A DNA stretch of 64,000 nucleotides from NCBI GenBank assembly GCA_009809945.1, contig WTPW01000929.1, positions 192,389-256,388 on the forward strand. The letters run 5' to 3'. Source of the stretch: Gigaspora margarita (Eukaryota; Glomeromycota; Glomeromycetes; Diversisporales; Gigasporaceae). The notes beneath the pieces were generated by a model. The model did not search any database, was not told the origin of the DNA, and was given only the letters and a program-made list of their open reading frames with translations. The translations under genes and the position numbers were made by a program. This document shows, in pieces, positions 20,840 through 30,855 of the stretch. How positions within the stretch are numbered: the stretch's first letter is position 1; every line of letters begins with the position of its first letter.

Positions 20840-23800
20840 TTATATACAATTAGTTTCAGAACTATTAGCACTATATACACTCTTTAAAAAGTCTAATTCT
20901 TTTCTTTTGAGTAGGCGGCTTTTCAATGCTAAGTTTATTTCTTTTGTGACTCTAGACTTCCATATGAACTGCACTGCTGGTTCTGGCATTGTACCATTAC
21001 CCCACTTCTTGTTTGTAAACCAAACCCAGATTTCATATATTACTATAATGTGTAACCAGATAAATGACTTGTGCGATTTGGTTGTTTTAGCATTAGAAGC
21101 TGTAAATACTTCTTCCATTGTGGTCAGAGGGACTACTCCTTGTGAGGGATCAAACATGTTATATGCAAGTTCCCATATCTTACGACTAACTCTGCAGTCT
21201 ATAGCAAAATGCTCTATTGTCTGTGTTTCATTTGGGCACCATGGGCAGTCACGCAAGATTGATGAGTCCATGTACCCTAGTCTTGTACCCAAGGGGAGTG
21301 CCTTATGTAACAACCTCCAAAAGATGTCTTTTTTATTATTTGAGACCCATTTTATCAGTGACCACGCCCAATTTTCTTTTCTATCAGATTCACTAAAAAA
21401 GTTGGTCTGTGTAAGGGTACTGGAGATGGATAGCTTTTTGAGATAGTTTGTGGCATTCGCTATTGTTAAATTTTTAGCAGAATCTCCCATAATATTGAGG
21501 TCTTCAAGGTTCCAGGGCCAATTTTTGCTGTTCTCAGGTATTTTTCCTTTTAGTCTTTTCCAGGCTGTGACATACGGTTTCCATTCACAAAGCCAGCCTT
21601 TTAACCTAATTGGTGAAGTAGAAAGGGCTTCTTGTACTGTTTTTTTTTCGTCTTTTAAGTAGAGCAGCTTCTATTTTTTGCCTTTCATTTGTTGCCCAGA
21701 AATTCTTACCAGACAAGAGTTTCAACCAAACTGTTATTAATCTTGCATCAATCATATCTGGCAGGACCGGAGCATTTAGTCCATTATTTTCCTGTGTTTG
21801 TTAGTAAATTGCATATCTTGGGAGCAGCTTTGACTTGTCCTTTATCCAGTAGATCATTATGTCATTGATTTTACCTAGCTGTTTCCTGTTTGGAGGGAGT
21901 ATATAAGAAGCAAACCATATTCTCGATAACAGGAGTGACTTTGCAATCAAAATTCTGCCCTTAAATGAGAGCCCTCTCCTTTTCATATTTTCTGTTAGCT
22001 TTTTCAATTTTGTAGTAATATCATCCCAGAAAGTTTTTTTTGTTTGTCCTTTATTGTTCACCTCAAATCCCAGGATTCTGATTGACCCATTTTCCTCTAT
22101 TTTATCAAAGCTTTCCTCTCCTGGTAGTGTTGTCTGGCTTGCTTTTTCTATTAAAGGTAACAACTTGGATTTTTCTTTGTTCACTTTTGCATTTGCTGCT
22201 GCCTCATATTTTATTAAGAGATTTCTCAAAGTATTCCAATCTTTAACTGAACCTAGTCCCACTGTTAAATCATCAGCATAGGCTGTGACTTTAAATCTTG
22301 CATAGCTTGTTGGTACACCATTTATTTTCTGTTTCATTAGTCTTAGGAGAGGTTCAAAAGCTACAATATAAAGTAAAGGAGAGAGAGGGTCTCCTTGCCT
22401 GACTCCTCTTCTGATCTTAAATGTGGTGGAAAGCAAACCTGCATCTGTTATATGTGCTACTAAGTTTCCAAATAGGCTCCTAATGAGTTCTATAAAACTA
22501 AGCCAAAGCCCAATTTCTCTAGTACCCGTATTAGGTAGTTATGATCTACTCTATCAAAGGCCTTTTTTTGGTCTAAAAAGAGGAGCCAGGCTGTATTGCA
22601 CTGATTTTCTTGGCTTCTCATAGTGCTTATAATGTCCAAGGCTGCATCTACAATTGACCGGTCCTTTACAAACCCTGCTTGATGTTCACCTATAATATCC
22701 TTGCAAATATTGTTGAATCTGTCTGCCACAATTTTCATAAAGATTTTGGCATCTGCATTTACTAGTGAAATAGGTCTCCAATTACTAATATTTTCAAGAG
22801 CTTNACTCTTTTTTGGAAGCAAAGTAATTACTGATTTTNGCNATGAGTCTGGGATTCTACCNGAGCTTAGTGCATTGTTAAAAACATTTTTGAGAATTGN
22901 AGAAACTTCATCACGAAAAGTCTTATAAAATTCATATGTTAATCCATCTGAGCCTGGTGCTTTATAATTTGGAAGTCTATCAATTGTATCTGTAATTTTC
23001 TGTAAGCTAATTTCTTTAATTAGAGCCTTATTTTGTTGTTGTNANACTNATGGAAGATCATCTGTAAGGGCCTCNATTGCTTCTATGTCTACTNGTTCAT
23101 CCTGGTATAATGCCTCAAATTGATTCCTTATATATTGTAAGATTTCTGACCTGTCATTTGAAGCTGGNNATGCNNGGTTTCTAACTATATTTGTTGCTTC
23201 TTGTGATATTCNCATCTTGTACCNTTCAAAGAAATATTTTGTTGATTTTTCCCCTTCTTCTAACCATTTGATATTTGATCTTAATTGCCATTTTTTTGTC
23301 AGAAGTTTTAATTCATCCTGCAGCTCTAAGTTCAATTGTTCTACTACAATACTCAGATCCATGAGTTGGGGGTTTCTAGCCATTTTGTTATTTAGTTCTG
23401 TTATTCTCTTGTGAATTTTTTGTATACGAGTTTCTGGATTAGTANGTGGNTTACAAGCTCTGAAGATTGATTGACATCTAACCTTATAGTAATCCCAGTC
23501 TGAAGTTGCTTCCATATCTTTAAGATCATCTTTTATTTCTTTTGATATAAATGTATTGTCTAACATATGTGGATTGAGCTTCCATAATGTGGTCTTGGGT
23601 GTTTCATGGTTTCGATATAATGAACACCAAACTAGAAGATGGTCTGAATTTCCAAACTTAGTCTCTGATTTTTTGCACATCTGTATATGATCATTATCAA
23701 GAAAAATATAGTCTAACCTTGTGGCCATAGAGTGCCTATTTTTAACTGTTTGGTGATAGGTAATAAAGGGGTTTGTATTGCTCATATTTGCTGTATCTGT

Positions 23801-24311
23801 AAAGCCTCCATTAGTTCAGCTAACTTGTTTCTTGTTGGATCATAGTGGCTTTGCGATTGACTAATTCTGTCAACTATTGGGTTCAGATTTGTATTAAAAT
23901 CACCTGCTACAATATTAATTGCATTAATATCTACACTAGGTGCCCACTCTTTTAAAAAATTACGTCTGTCTACAATATTTGGAGCAGCATAGACATTTTA
24001 GCTTGAAATATTAAATGCTTTAGTTGAAAATTGACTTTTATTACTCTTCCATTATGTGAAATTTGTTGATTATTAAAACTTATTCTTCTATTTCCTGCTA
24101 AAATAGCTGCCTTTGAGGACCATATTGAATCTAGGTACCATTGACTTTTAAGATAGCTTTGCATAGAAGTATCATTTAAATTGGTTTCTTGAATAAAAAT
24201 AACATCTATATTATATGATTTAAGGAGAGTTAGTGTTTCATTACATTTNTTTCTATTTTTAAGTCCTTTAACGTTCAGTGTTGCGACTGTAATTATGTGT
24301 TCTTCTCTCAT
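20840..24311 (-). pseudogene. LINE ORF2: endonuclease, reverse transcriptase, zf-RVT; frameshifted
   Basis: The ATG at 24311 overlaps the ORF1 stop. N-terminal apurinic-like endonuclease: TVATLNVKGLKN, IDVIFIQETN, VAGDFN, RLDYIFLD. Reverse transcriptase: APGSDGLTYEFYK, NWRPISLVNADAKI, GEHQAGFVKDRSI, LDQKKAFDRVDH, GVRQGDPLSPLLY and the catalytic YADD (near 22270). The C-terminal zf-RVT domain reads FWRLLHKALPLG and CPWCPNETQTIEHFAIDC (near 21300-21200), ending at about 20840. Lesions: frameshift near 24030-24000, TAA at 23998-24000, frameshift near 23810 and another near 22500, so no active polymerase can be made from this copy. Confidence 0.9.
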
Positions 24312-26197
24312 TATTGTAAAGTTTTAGATTTTTTGTATGGTCCTGAGTGTTCTCTTTTATCTTTCTTGATATTATTACTTTTTTTCTTTTTTTTGCTATG
24401 AGTGACCTTAGTAAATTCATCATCCTCCCTTGACTGTATTATATCTTCATTCCCACTATTTATTGGGTTTGGCTGATCATGTGATNTATTATTTACTTTC
24501 CAAGCACTCTCTCTATTATTTGCCATTAGGTTAACTGGAGCGATATTTCCTTTGTTTGAAGCNAATGATAATGTAATAGAGGGTTCTACATTAACAGACA
24601 TCTCTACTCTTTCTGTGTATGAGCTTGAATGTACTTCCTCTGTTTCTGGTAGGTTTGCTACATCATTCATTTGGATGTCCTGCTCAACTACTTCTGTTTC
24701 CTGTACTATGGGCTCCTGGTTGTTATTGTTTGATATATTTTCTGTTTTTTCTGTTTCTATATCTTGTGCTGGTACCGATGTCTCTTCTTTTGTAACTTGC
24801 TTATTTTTAAGTTCTTTGAATTCTTTGTATTGTCTACTTAAATTGTTGGCTTCTTTTAATTGATTGCAGTCTCTTTTTATATGGCCTTCTCCATCACAGA
24901 AAAAGCAAAGCTTTGGAGCCTGCTTCCATTCCATTACTACCTTTTGGTCCAGAATGTTAATGTATCTTGGAATTCGTTGTGTCAACTCACTGTCCTCTGT
25001 GATGTCAAAGATTATAATCCATTGGTCTGACTGAATTGGGGTTCCTTCGTACAGCAAGGGTTTAATTGCCTTGATAGTTCCCACATTCTCAAAAACCTTT
25101 TTGATTTCCTCTGTAATTACTTCCTTGTCTGTTATTGGAACTCTTCTCAATCTCACTGACAATAATTCTTGGTTAGATCTAGATGAGATATAACCATATA
25201 AGGTCTGTTGAAATATGTCTATGCCTTCTTTTGCATATTTTCTCATTTTTTGTTCATCAGCAAAAATTATTTCTAGGTACATTCGAGTTCCTCTAACAAA
25301 ATGTGGTTTGGCCCCAATAAAGTCTGCACCCATTTTGCCATAAAGTGTGGACACTATATCATTAATAGAGATTTTATTAAGTTTTTGTATATCAAACATA
25401 AGTGCATTATTGTTTTTTGTACTTATGTTAATTCTGGGGGAGAAGGTGGAATAAGTAGCCTTTCCTCTTGTTAGTTTTGTAAAAAGACCTGACCACGATT
25501 TTGTTTCCTTATTGGGTATATCATTTCCGATTTACTTATTAGAATCGGATACTGCATCTATGTTTATGTTACTGCCGCCGGTATGCAGATCAGGTGAAGT
25601 CACCTCGTTTTTACTAATTTCCCCCCGCGTTTCTATTGGCTGGGATTATTCACACCAATTTACATGTCACCTTCTAATTAAAATGTGACATCTCAGTTAG
25701 GGTTAGGGTTGGGTTAGTGGGCAACATTATACCAAAATTTTGCAAGGAATTTTTTTTTTTAGTCACAAAAGGTGATTTCTTAGGTGAAATTTTGATGTAA
25801 GTGTGACTTTTCGAAAGAGAGCGATTGTTGTTTTGATCTTCACATTACACCTAATCTTGCATTCTGATTGGCCAGAATTCAAAACTTGGGAGGGAAATTA
25901 GTAAATGCAGGTCACCTCACCTGATCGACCATCACACGAATTGCCAGAACCTTCCATGTTAAAACCCGTGGAATTTTTCGCAGGAGTATTGTCTACTTCG
26001 AGCTCTCTCTGCACGTTTTCCGCTGCTGCCTCACATTCCATAATCTCAAGCCAGTCCGAAGACGTCGGACCTGTTGTGCTTGAGCTAGCTATGCCTGGAG
26101 AAACGGGTATTTCCGCACCTGTTTCTGTATGTATTGTCTTTTGTGTTGCAGTTATCGTTTCTTCACCGTTGCTTCTTGTGTTGTGAACCTTCTTCAT
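24311..26197 (-). pseudogene. LINE ORF1 (nucleic-acid chaperone, CCHC knuckle), interrupted
   Basis: The ATG at 26197 opens MKKVHNTRSNGEE. The frame is cut by an inserted MITE (25588-25926), resumes, meets an in-frame TAA at 25532-25534, and continues through ATG 25399 to TAA 24313-24311. The region before ATG 25399 still reads like protein (SGLFTKLTRGKATYSTF), showing the original ORF1 was longer. The intact 362-codon part has an RRM-like stretch (about residues 75-170) and a single zinc knuckle CFFCDGEGHIKRDC, then a Glu/Asn-rich tail and a Lys-rich C-terminus. It would bind LINE RNA in the ribonucleoprotein particle. Its stop overlaps the ORF2 start. Confidence 0.85.
25588..25926. mobile_element. 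MITE inserted in LINE ORF1
   Basis: The left end GATCAGGTGAAGTCACCTCG and the inverted right end GATCAGGTGAGGTGACCTGC continue as TTTACTAATTTCCC on both sides. It interrupts the protein-like frame of ORF1 and contains TTAGGGTTAGGGTTGGGTTAG-like sequence near 25689-25710. Target duplication not certain (at most a few bases). Confidence 0.78.
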
Positions 26198-26481
26198 TTT
26201 TTTATTTCTGTCCTTTCCAAATAGGTCTAAAGTCTTGCGTTTCCTTGGGACAAGGGCCTTTGCCCTTGTTTTTGGTGTATTTACATCTCTTTTCCTCCGG
26301 AGTTTTACTATGGTGTTTTTCTAGAGCACCCGGCAGGTGTCTTCTGCAGAGTGAACGTTGATCTTTTTTTAACATTATGATTTTATTAGTGTTCTCTAAT
26401 TGCAACCCCCTTAAATGCACGCTCTAGAGCTGGACCGACCACGTGCATTTAGGGAGGTCTGACTGTATCATACGATGCATG

Positions 26482-26580
26482 CAGGGTTGGCAATGGGGCC
26501 AATGGAGCTCAAAAAATTAGTATCTTTTGGCTCCATTCTGCGCTCCATTGGCTTCATTCACAGCTCCATTGTCAACCCTG
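26482..26580. mobile_element. 99-bp hAT MITE
   Basis: Ends CAGGGTTGGCAATGG and inverted CAGGGTTGACAATGG, with 8-bp target duplication GATGCATG (26474-26481) / GGTGCATG (26581-26588), one mismatch. It is composed almost entirely of CCAATGGAGC-type subterminal repeats. Shares end sequence with the 989-bp element at 42.5-43.5 kb. Confidence 0.85.
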
Positions 26581-27359
26581 GGTGCATGTGAAAGGAGCAT
26601 CCGGTCAATAGCTCGAATTGTACAGAAACACTTCACAGATCATATAATCACACACTCCATTCCCAGTACGGGTTAAAGAAACTCTAATTGATCCAAAAAG
26701 TGGGGTTTAGAACATTCGTCCAGAATACTCAGAAAATTATATGCAAGGTAGTAGTACTCCGACAATAACGGAATATACACTGTATTTATTTTTTCGATTA
26801 TATTAGGGAAAGTTTCCGTCAGAAGTCTCTGTGCATATTTGTTTAATTTTAACCAATCAAAATTCGCTTACGGTACCTTTCAATAAACAGATTGAGGCAT
26901 TAGAATTAGAATTTGTTTTCTAATCTCCTAGTTAACATATTGATATATATTGTTATCAATGCTAAAATTGATGTTAAATTTGGAGTCTCGATAATATAAA
27001 CTCTACTAAAATTCGCAAATACTCTTTTGTTATAAATCTAAAATTTTGTCCAAGCCATAAAAAAGCAATGAGATTTCAAAATCAGGCGTAATATCAAAGA
27101 AATGCAGAAAATTCAAAAAATCATTCGCAACTCAATACTTTCTTATATATCTGCCTATTGTGCACTGATACTATTAAAGCGCATTTTAACCTAATCTAAT
27201 AGTGAAGTCCGACCTAATCTATCATCAAATTTTTTTTTTTTTTTTTTTGAAAAATTTTTAGCAGCAATTTTAGTGTCCTAAAGTTAAGAGATAAAGAACA
27301 CCCCTAAAAAATTTTTATGTTTATCATTTCGTAACATTACAATATTTGGTTCGATTTAA

Positions 27360-27590
27360 TGATGCCTGACGAAACTATTTTCGCAGTGACGAAATGGTTT
27401 CGTCAATGGTTTCATCTGACGAAACCTTGACGATTGACGAAACTCCTGACGAAATTAATTTGACTAATAAAATATAAAAGTAGAGCCGTTATTCTTTTTA
27501 TGAGCTTTTTTATAACGACCTCTGGATGCACTGAACCTTGAAATTTTCAAAATTACCGTTATTTCATCATCATATTATGAAAATATAGTA
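27360..27590. other. Insertion in copy C with repeated TGACGAAA
   Basis: Absent from copy D. TGACGAAA or its complement occurs about eight times within 27368-27455. Probably a small element with subterminal repeats; ends not resolved. Confidence 0.5.
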
Positions 27591-27782
27591 CCTATATTGA
27601 TATTTACCCATCTTTAGGTAAGTTAATAAATGGTTACTTGATGATATGGTGTTATTCGGTTCAGTGCTACTGCTTTATTTAAATTCATAGGTGATTTGTC
27701 GTGTTTACCCATTGTTTATACGATTGTTTAATGCTATTTCACTGTGTAATCCATTTATAATGACTTATTTACATATATAAGT

Positions 27783-27955
27783 AAGTATTACGGACCAATT
27801 TATATCGGAGTTGACATATAGATAACATTGTTTATCAAAATGATGTAACAGAGTCTCGCAAAATTAATACAGCTCAATACATTAAATTAATAAAGTACGT
27901 CAACGGCGGACACCTCCAGATTATTTTTTTTCTTTAAAAAAAAAAAAAATATATA
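27783..27955 (+). mobile_element. Short retroposon-like insertion with A-tail
   Basis: Copy D reads straight through (ATATAAGTAACTCTTC). Here about 170 bases ending in A13-14 are inserted between ATATATAAGTAA and ATATAAGCAACTC, so the flanks look like a target duplication. No tRNA-like A or B boxes seen, so its source is unknown. Confidence 0.5.
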
Positions 27956-29142
27956 TATATATAAGCAACTCTTCATGTTTATTAAAGGTTTTTCACAGTT
28001 ATTTGATGCCATTATATTCTATCTGTCCATATGTTGATCAACAAATTCATGATTATTAATGAAATTGCAGTGTTTTGTTCTATTTAATGACATATTTAGA
28101 TCCTTTATATTTATTAAATATTTGATATGCTGCACCGTTATTTGATGAATAGCATATCTTGAGAGCATAGGTTGATAAATAATCATTATATTCATGAATA
28201 AGCAAAAATTAGATGAGATGTGTGAGTTATCTAAATAAGAAAATTAAGTACAAACTGAATTAAATAAGAAGTAATAGTTGAAATAGTTCTACTTAGGGAT
28301 TCAAAATGATACATTCATGAAATAGATATTTTTTCAATAACATTTTGACTATGTAGATTACACAACTAGAAAATAAAATTAGATTTTTGAATTAAGTTTA
28401 AATACTTTAATTGATATCATCCATTAGATCATTGTGAAGTGAATAAATTATAAGAAATGAATAGTTTATTCTAAATAGCTCAATTGTCAAGTAATTGTCA
28501 TGTTCATCTATTAATCAACGTAATTAAAGAAAAAAGAAATTAATATGCTTGTTTTAAATATTTTTAGAAATAAATTATAATAATTTCTTATCTTTATTTT
28601 GAATCATGATTATTGACTAAGTTGAGCGCATAAAAAAAATAAAATATGTAGAATAGTAAATATTAACGAAGTGGTACTTTCGACAAAATCATTGACAAGG
28701 CAGCACGACCTGATCTTGTAAATGTGCGGGTGACTCAAAGCTTAAATTTTATGTAGAATTCAATCTATACCCCATCCCAGTTGGATCACTCACTATTCCA
28801 GGTAATTGATTCGAATCAGCAAACCAGTAATCACTGGAAGCCACAGGAATCTCTGGAGCCTCCATTCCAGTGATAAATCTTCACTGAAATGGTTCAATGA
28901 TATTCGAACATTGGAAGTTATTATGCTACAGCTAAGTTCAATGTTCTTCTAGTAATTCCCATTAGAACGTTCCAGTGAACAGCACTGAGCCCAGCGATTA
29001 ATTTGAAACAGCTGCATCACCAAATAAATCGCGGAAGTCCGATATACGTTGTTTTGTATTGTTTCCAACCATTTTGCAATTATCTACGTCCATATCTCTA
29101 GGCCACATCTTTGACACCATTTCAGCGTTTGCATTTGGACTA

Positions 29143-29904
29143 CCGTATTACCGCGAAATAACGCGCACCTGCGCGGTGATTCGATCACCTGCGCGCTATT
29201 TTGAGTGCGCGCATGTGCGCTATTTTGAGGTAACCCGATTTTTTATCCTGTACCGGCGCTGAAAATCTAAACCTTAATATATATATAGGAACAATAAATC
29301 TATTGTTGAACTTCTACGTAGCGATAGTAAAAAGCGAATTATTTATTTTTTAAAACTCGCACATATATAAAGTATCGCTAGGGTGCGGCGCATTCAACTC
29401 GTCACACATGACAACAGGCAGGGCGCTAGGTGCAATGAATGAAGAGAAAGGGCAGGATGGATGAGAGCCAGATTATAATCGGGTATCGCCTGTAGATTTA
29501 TGATCTTATTTTTCTTTGTTCTTTGTCATCATTACACAGCACTCTAATGCCATTATAGTTCTAACTTTAAAAAGGATGTGCATAAAACATTCGTTTATTA
29601 TCAAAAATTATATTCCAGTATTAAATCAAAAAGAATGCCCGTAACAATTTATTATCCTGTTAGAATAAGGATAGCGCTAATTGAACATTTAATGATAGTT
29701 ATTCTTGAAGCAATTAAAGCTAAAAAGAATAAATATGAAGCATTCGTTGAACATCTTTGTTATGCATTCGATTAAATAGTATTCTATATATGGTGCGCGC
29801 TATTTCGGGACGCGCATAGGCGTTATTTCGAAACCAAGTATGCTATTTTTAGGAGATGCGATTTTCAAAATAACGCCCATGATCGTTATTTCGCGGTAAT
29901 ACGG
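29143..29904. mobile_element. 762-bp TIR element with perfect 21-bp ends
   Basis: 29143-29163 (CCGTATTACCGCGAAATAAC, then G) and 29884-29904 are exact reverse complements. TA lies directly left; on the right TA follows after one extra G, so a TA target duplication is likely. The subterminal regions repeat GCGC(T)ATTT and CGCGCA in both orientations and are much more GC-rich than the host DNA. A 65-codon frame at 29578-29775 shows no known motif. A relic with the same right end sits at 1.98 kb. Confidence 0.85.
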
Positions 29905-30202
29905 GTATGTCCGATGAAAATTTTTTTGGACCTGGACAAATATGGACTAATCCAAATTGTTCCATGTCCATATCTATTTTACTGAAATGTTCGGAATATT
30001 TCAGAATTTCGTCTAATTTTAACCAATTTTTCTCTTTCTGCTCGGAATAGTTCGGAACTGTAAGTTTTGGATTAAATGCCTTATGCCCAATAAAAAAATA
30101 TGGACAATATGAACATAGTCCATAAGCGTCCTTAAAGTGATATACCCGTAACAATTCTATATTTTCCATTCCAATGTTTTCTTTTAGAATAAAATTCATC
30201 AA
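29905..30202 (-). CDS. Unrecognised ORF fragment ending in the TIR element
   Basis: A frame from ATG 30202 runs with balanced composition (YHFKDAYGLCSYCPYFF, SEHFSKIDMDMEQFGLVH) and then reads straight into the inverted repeat of the 29.1-29.9 kb element, where the last ~18 codons are transposon sequence. It looks like an exon remnant truncated by the insertion. No family recognised; a chance frame is possible. Confidence 0.25.
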
Positions 30203-30847
30203 ATGTCATCATAAATTCTTTAGTAGTTGTGTTTTGATATATTCCATAAATTTTTATAATGTATTTTTTAGCTTGAATTTCGAGTTAACCAGTCGACATT
30301 CATTATAATGAACTTCACGAGTCACCGAGCCACATCCTTGCGAATTAATAAAGTGTGAAGAAGAAAATATGTAATACAAGGCGATAAAGATCGATTATTT
30401 TCTAATTGTATAAACATATTAAATAGATAAATAGGAATTATAAATATATTTATTACATCATATTTTTAGTAGTTTTATATAGTTGAAATTCTTTAATGTA
30501 ATAAGCAATATTTTTACAGTATTTCCTTTGAATTATTTTTGAAGCGCACATGCTTGACACCATGCTTCTGACGTATTGTATAGGTTACAAGTTTCATATT
30601 TTCTATTCGAACGATTTTTTTTAGAATAAAATATTCGCTAATAATTGTATTTTGTGCCACTTTATACGTTTTATATTTCTTATTTCCTAATTCTAAATTT
30701 ATAAAACGTTTAAATAAATAGTAATTATACTGTAAATCTTATGGATCAAGTACTGTATATATAATAGATAAATAAAAATATATCACGTTTCTTTCAACAA
30801 GTCTAACAAATTCTGAGAGCTGGTTATGTTTTAAGATTACTCTTACT
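30203..30847. other. AT-rich DNA, no gene seen
   Basis: No coding signal, inverted repeat or tandem repeat stands out before the hAT element at 30856. Confidence 0.4.
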
Positions 30848-30855
30848 CTATATAA

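Larger units (their letters stand above)
20750..26369 (-). mobile_element. Non-LTR retrotransposon (LINE), about 5.6 kb, apparently full length
   Basis: It is bounded by a 15-bp target duplication TAACATTATGATTTT at 20735-20749 and 26370-26384. The 3' end (plus-strand left) carries a T-rich tail and, just inside it, a near-palindrome CCCC..GGGG at 20773-20794 that would form a terminal stem-loop in the RNA. Two reading frames follow: ORF1 (RNA-binding/CCHC) and ORF2 (endonuclease, reverse transcriptase, zinc-binding). Both are damaged. Several N bases lie in ORF2. Confidence 0.92.
20500..26465. mobile_element. pogo-like MITE split by a LINE
   Basis: The left end CAGTCAGACCTCTCTAAATG at 20500 and the inverted right end CAGTCAGACCTCCCTAAATG at 26465 match at 19 of 20 positions, each flanked by TA (20498-20499, 26466-26467). 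Without the LINE the element is only about 330 bp. Subterminal TAAATGCA units recur inside both ends. Related to, but distinct from, the 16.1-kb MITE. Confidence 0.85.
26690..29110. repeat. Long dispersed repeat, copy C
   Basis: Matches 60.80-63.96 kb in the same order and orientation: start block (CCAGAATACTCAGAAAATTA), AACCAATCAAAATTC, TTTGGAGTCTCGATAATAT, TTCGTAACATTACAATATTT, ATTTAAATTCATAGGTGATT, and a well-conserved final 400 bases with GACAAGGCAGCACGACC and AAATGTGCGGGTGA. No long open frame; identity of the element type is unknown. Its first part is also the kinase upstream sequence at 14.1 and 19.6 kb. Confidence 0.8.

Noticed and set aside
20802..21446. A 214-codon plus-strand reading frame
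   Set aside because: Antisense shadow of the LINE ORF2 C-terminus (zf-RVT region); the minus-strand reading has the conserved motifs.
29578..29775. A 65-codon frame inside the 762-bp TIR element as a transposase
   Set aside because: Too short and without catalytic motifs; the length fits a MITE.
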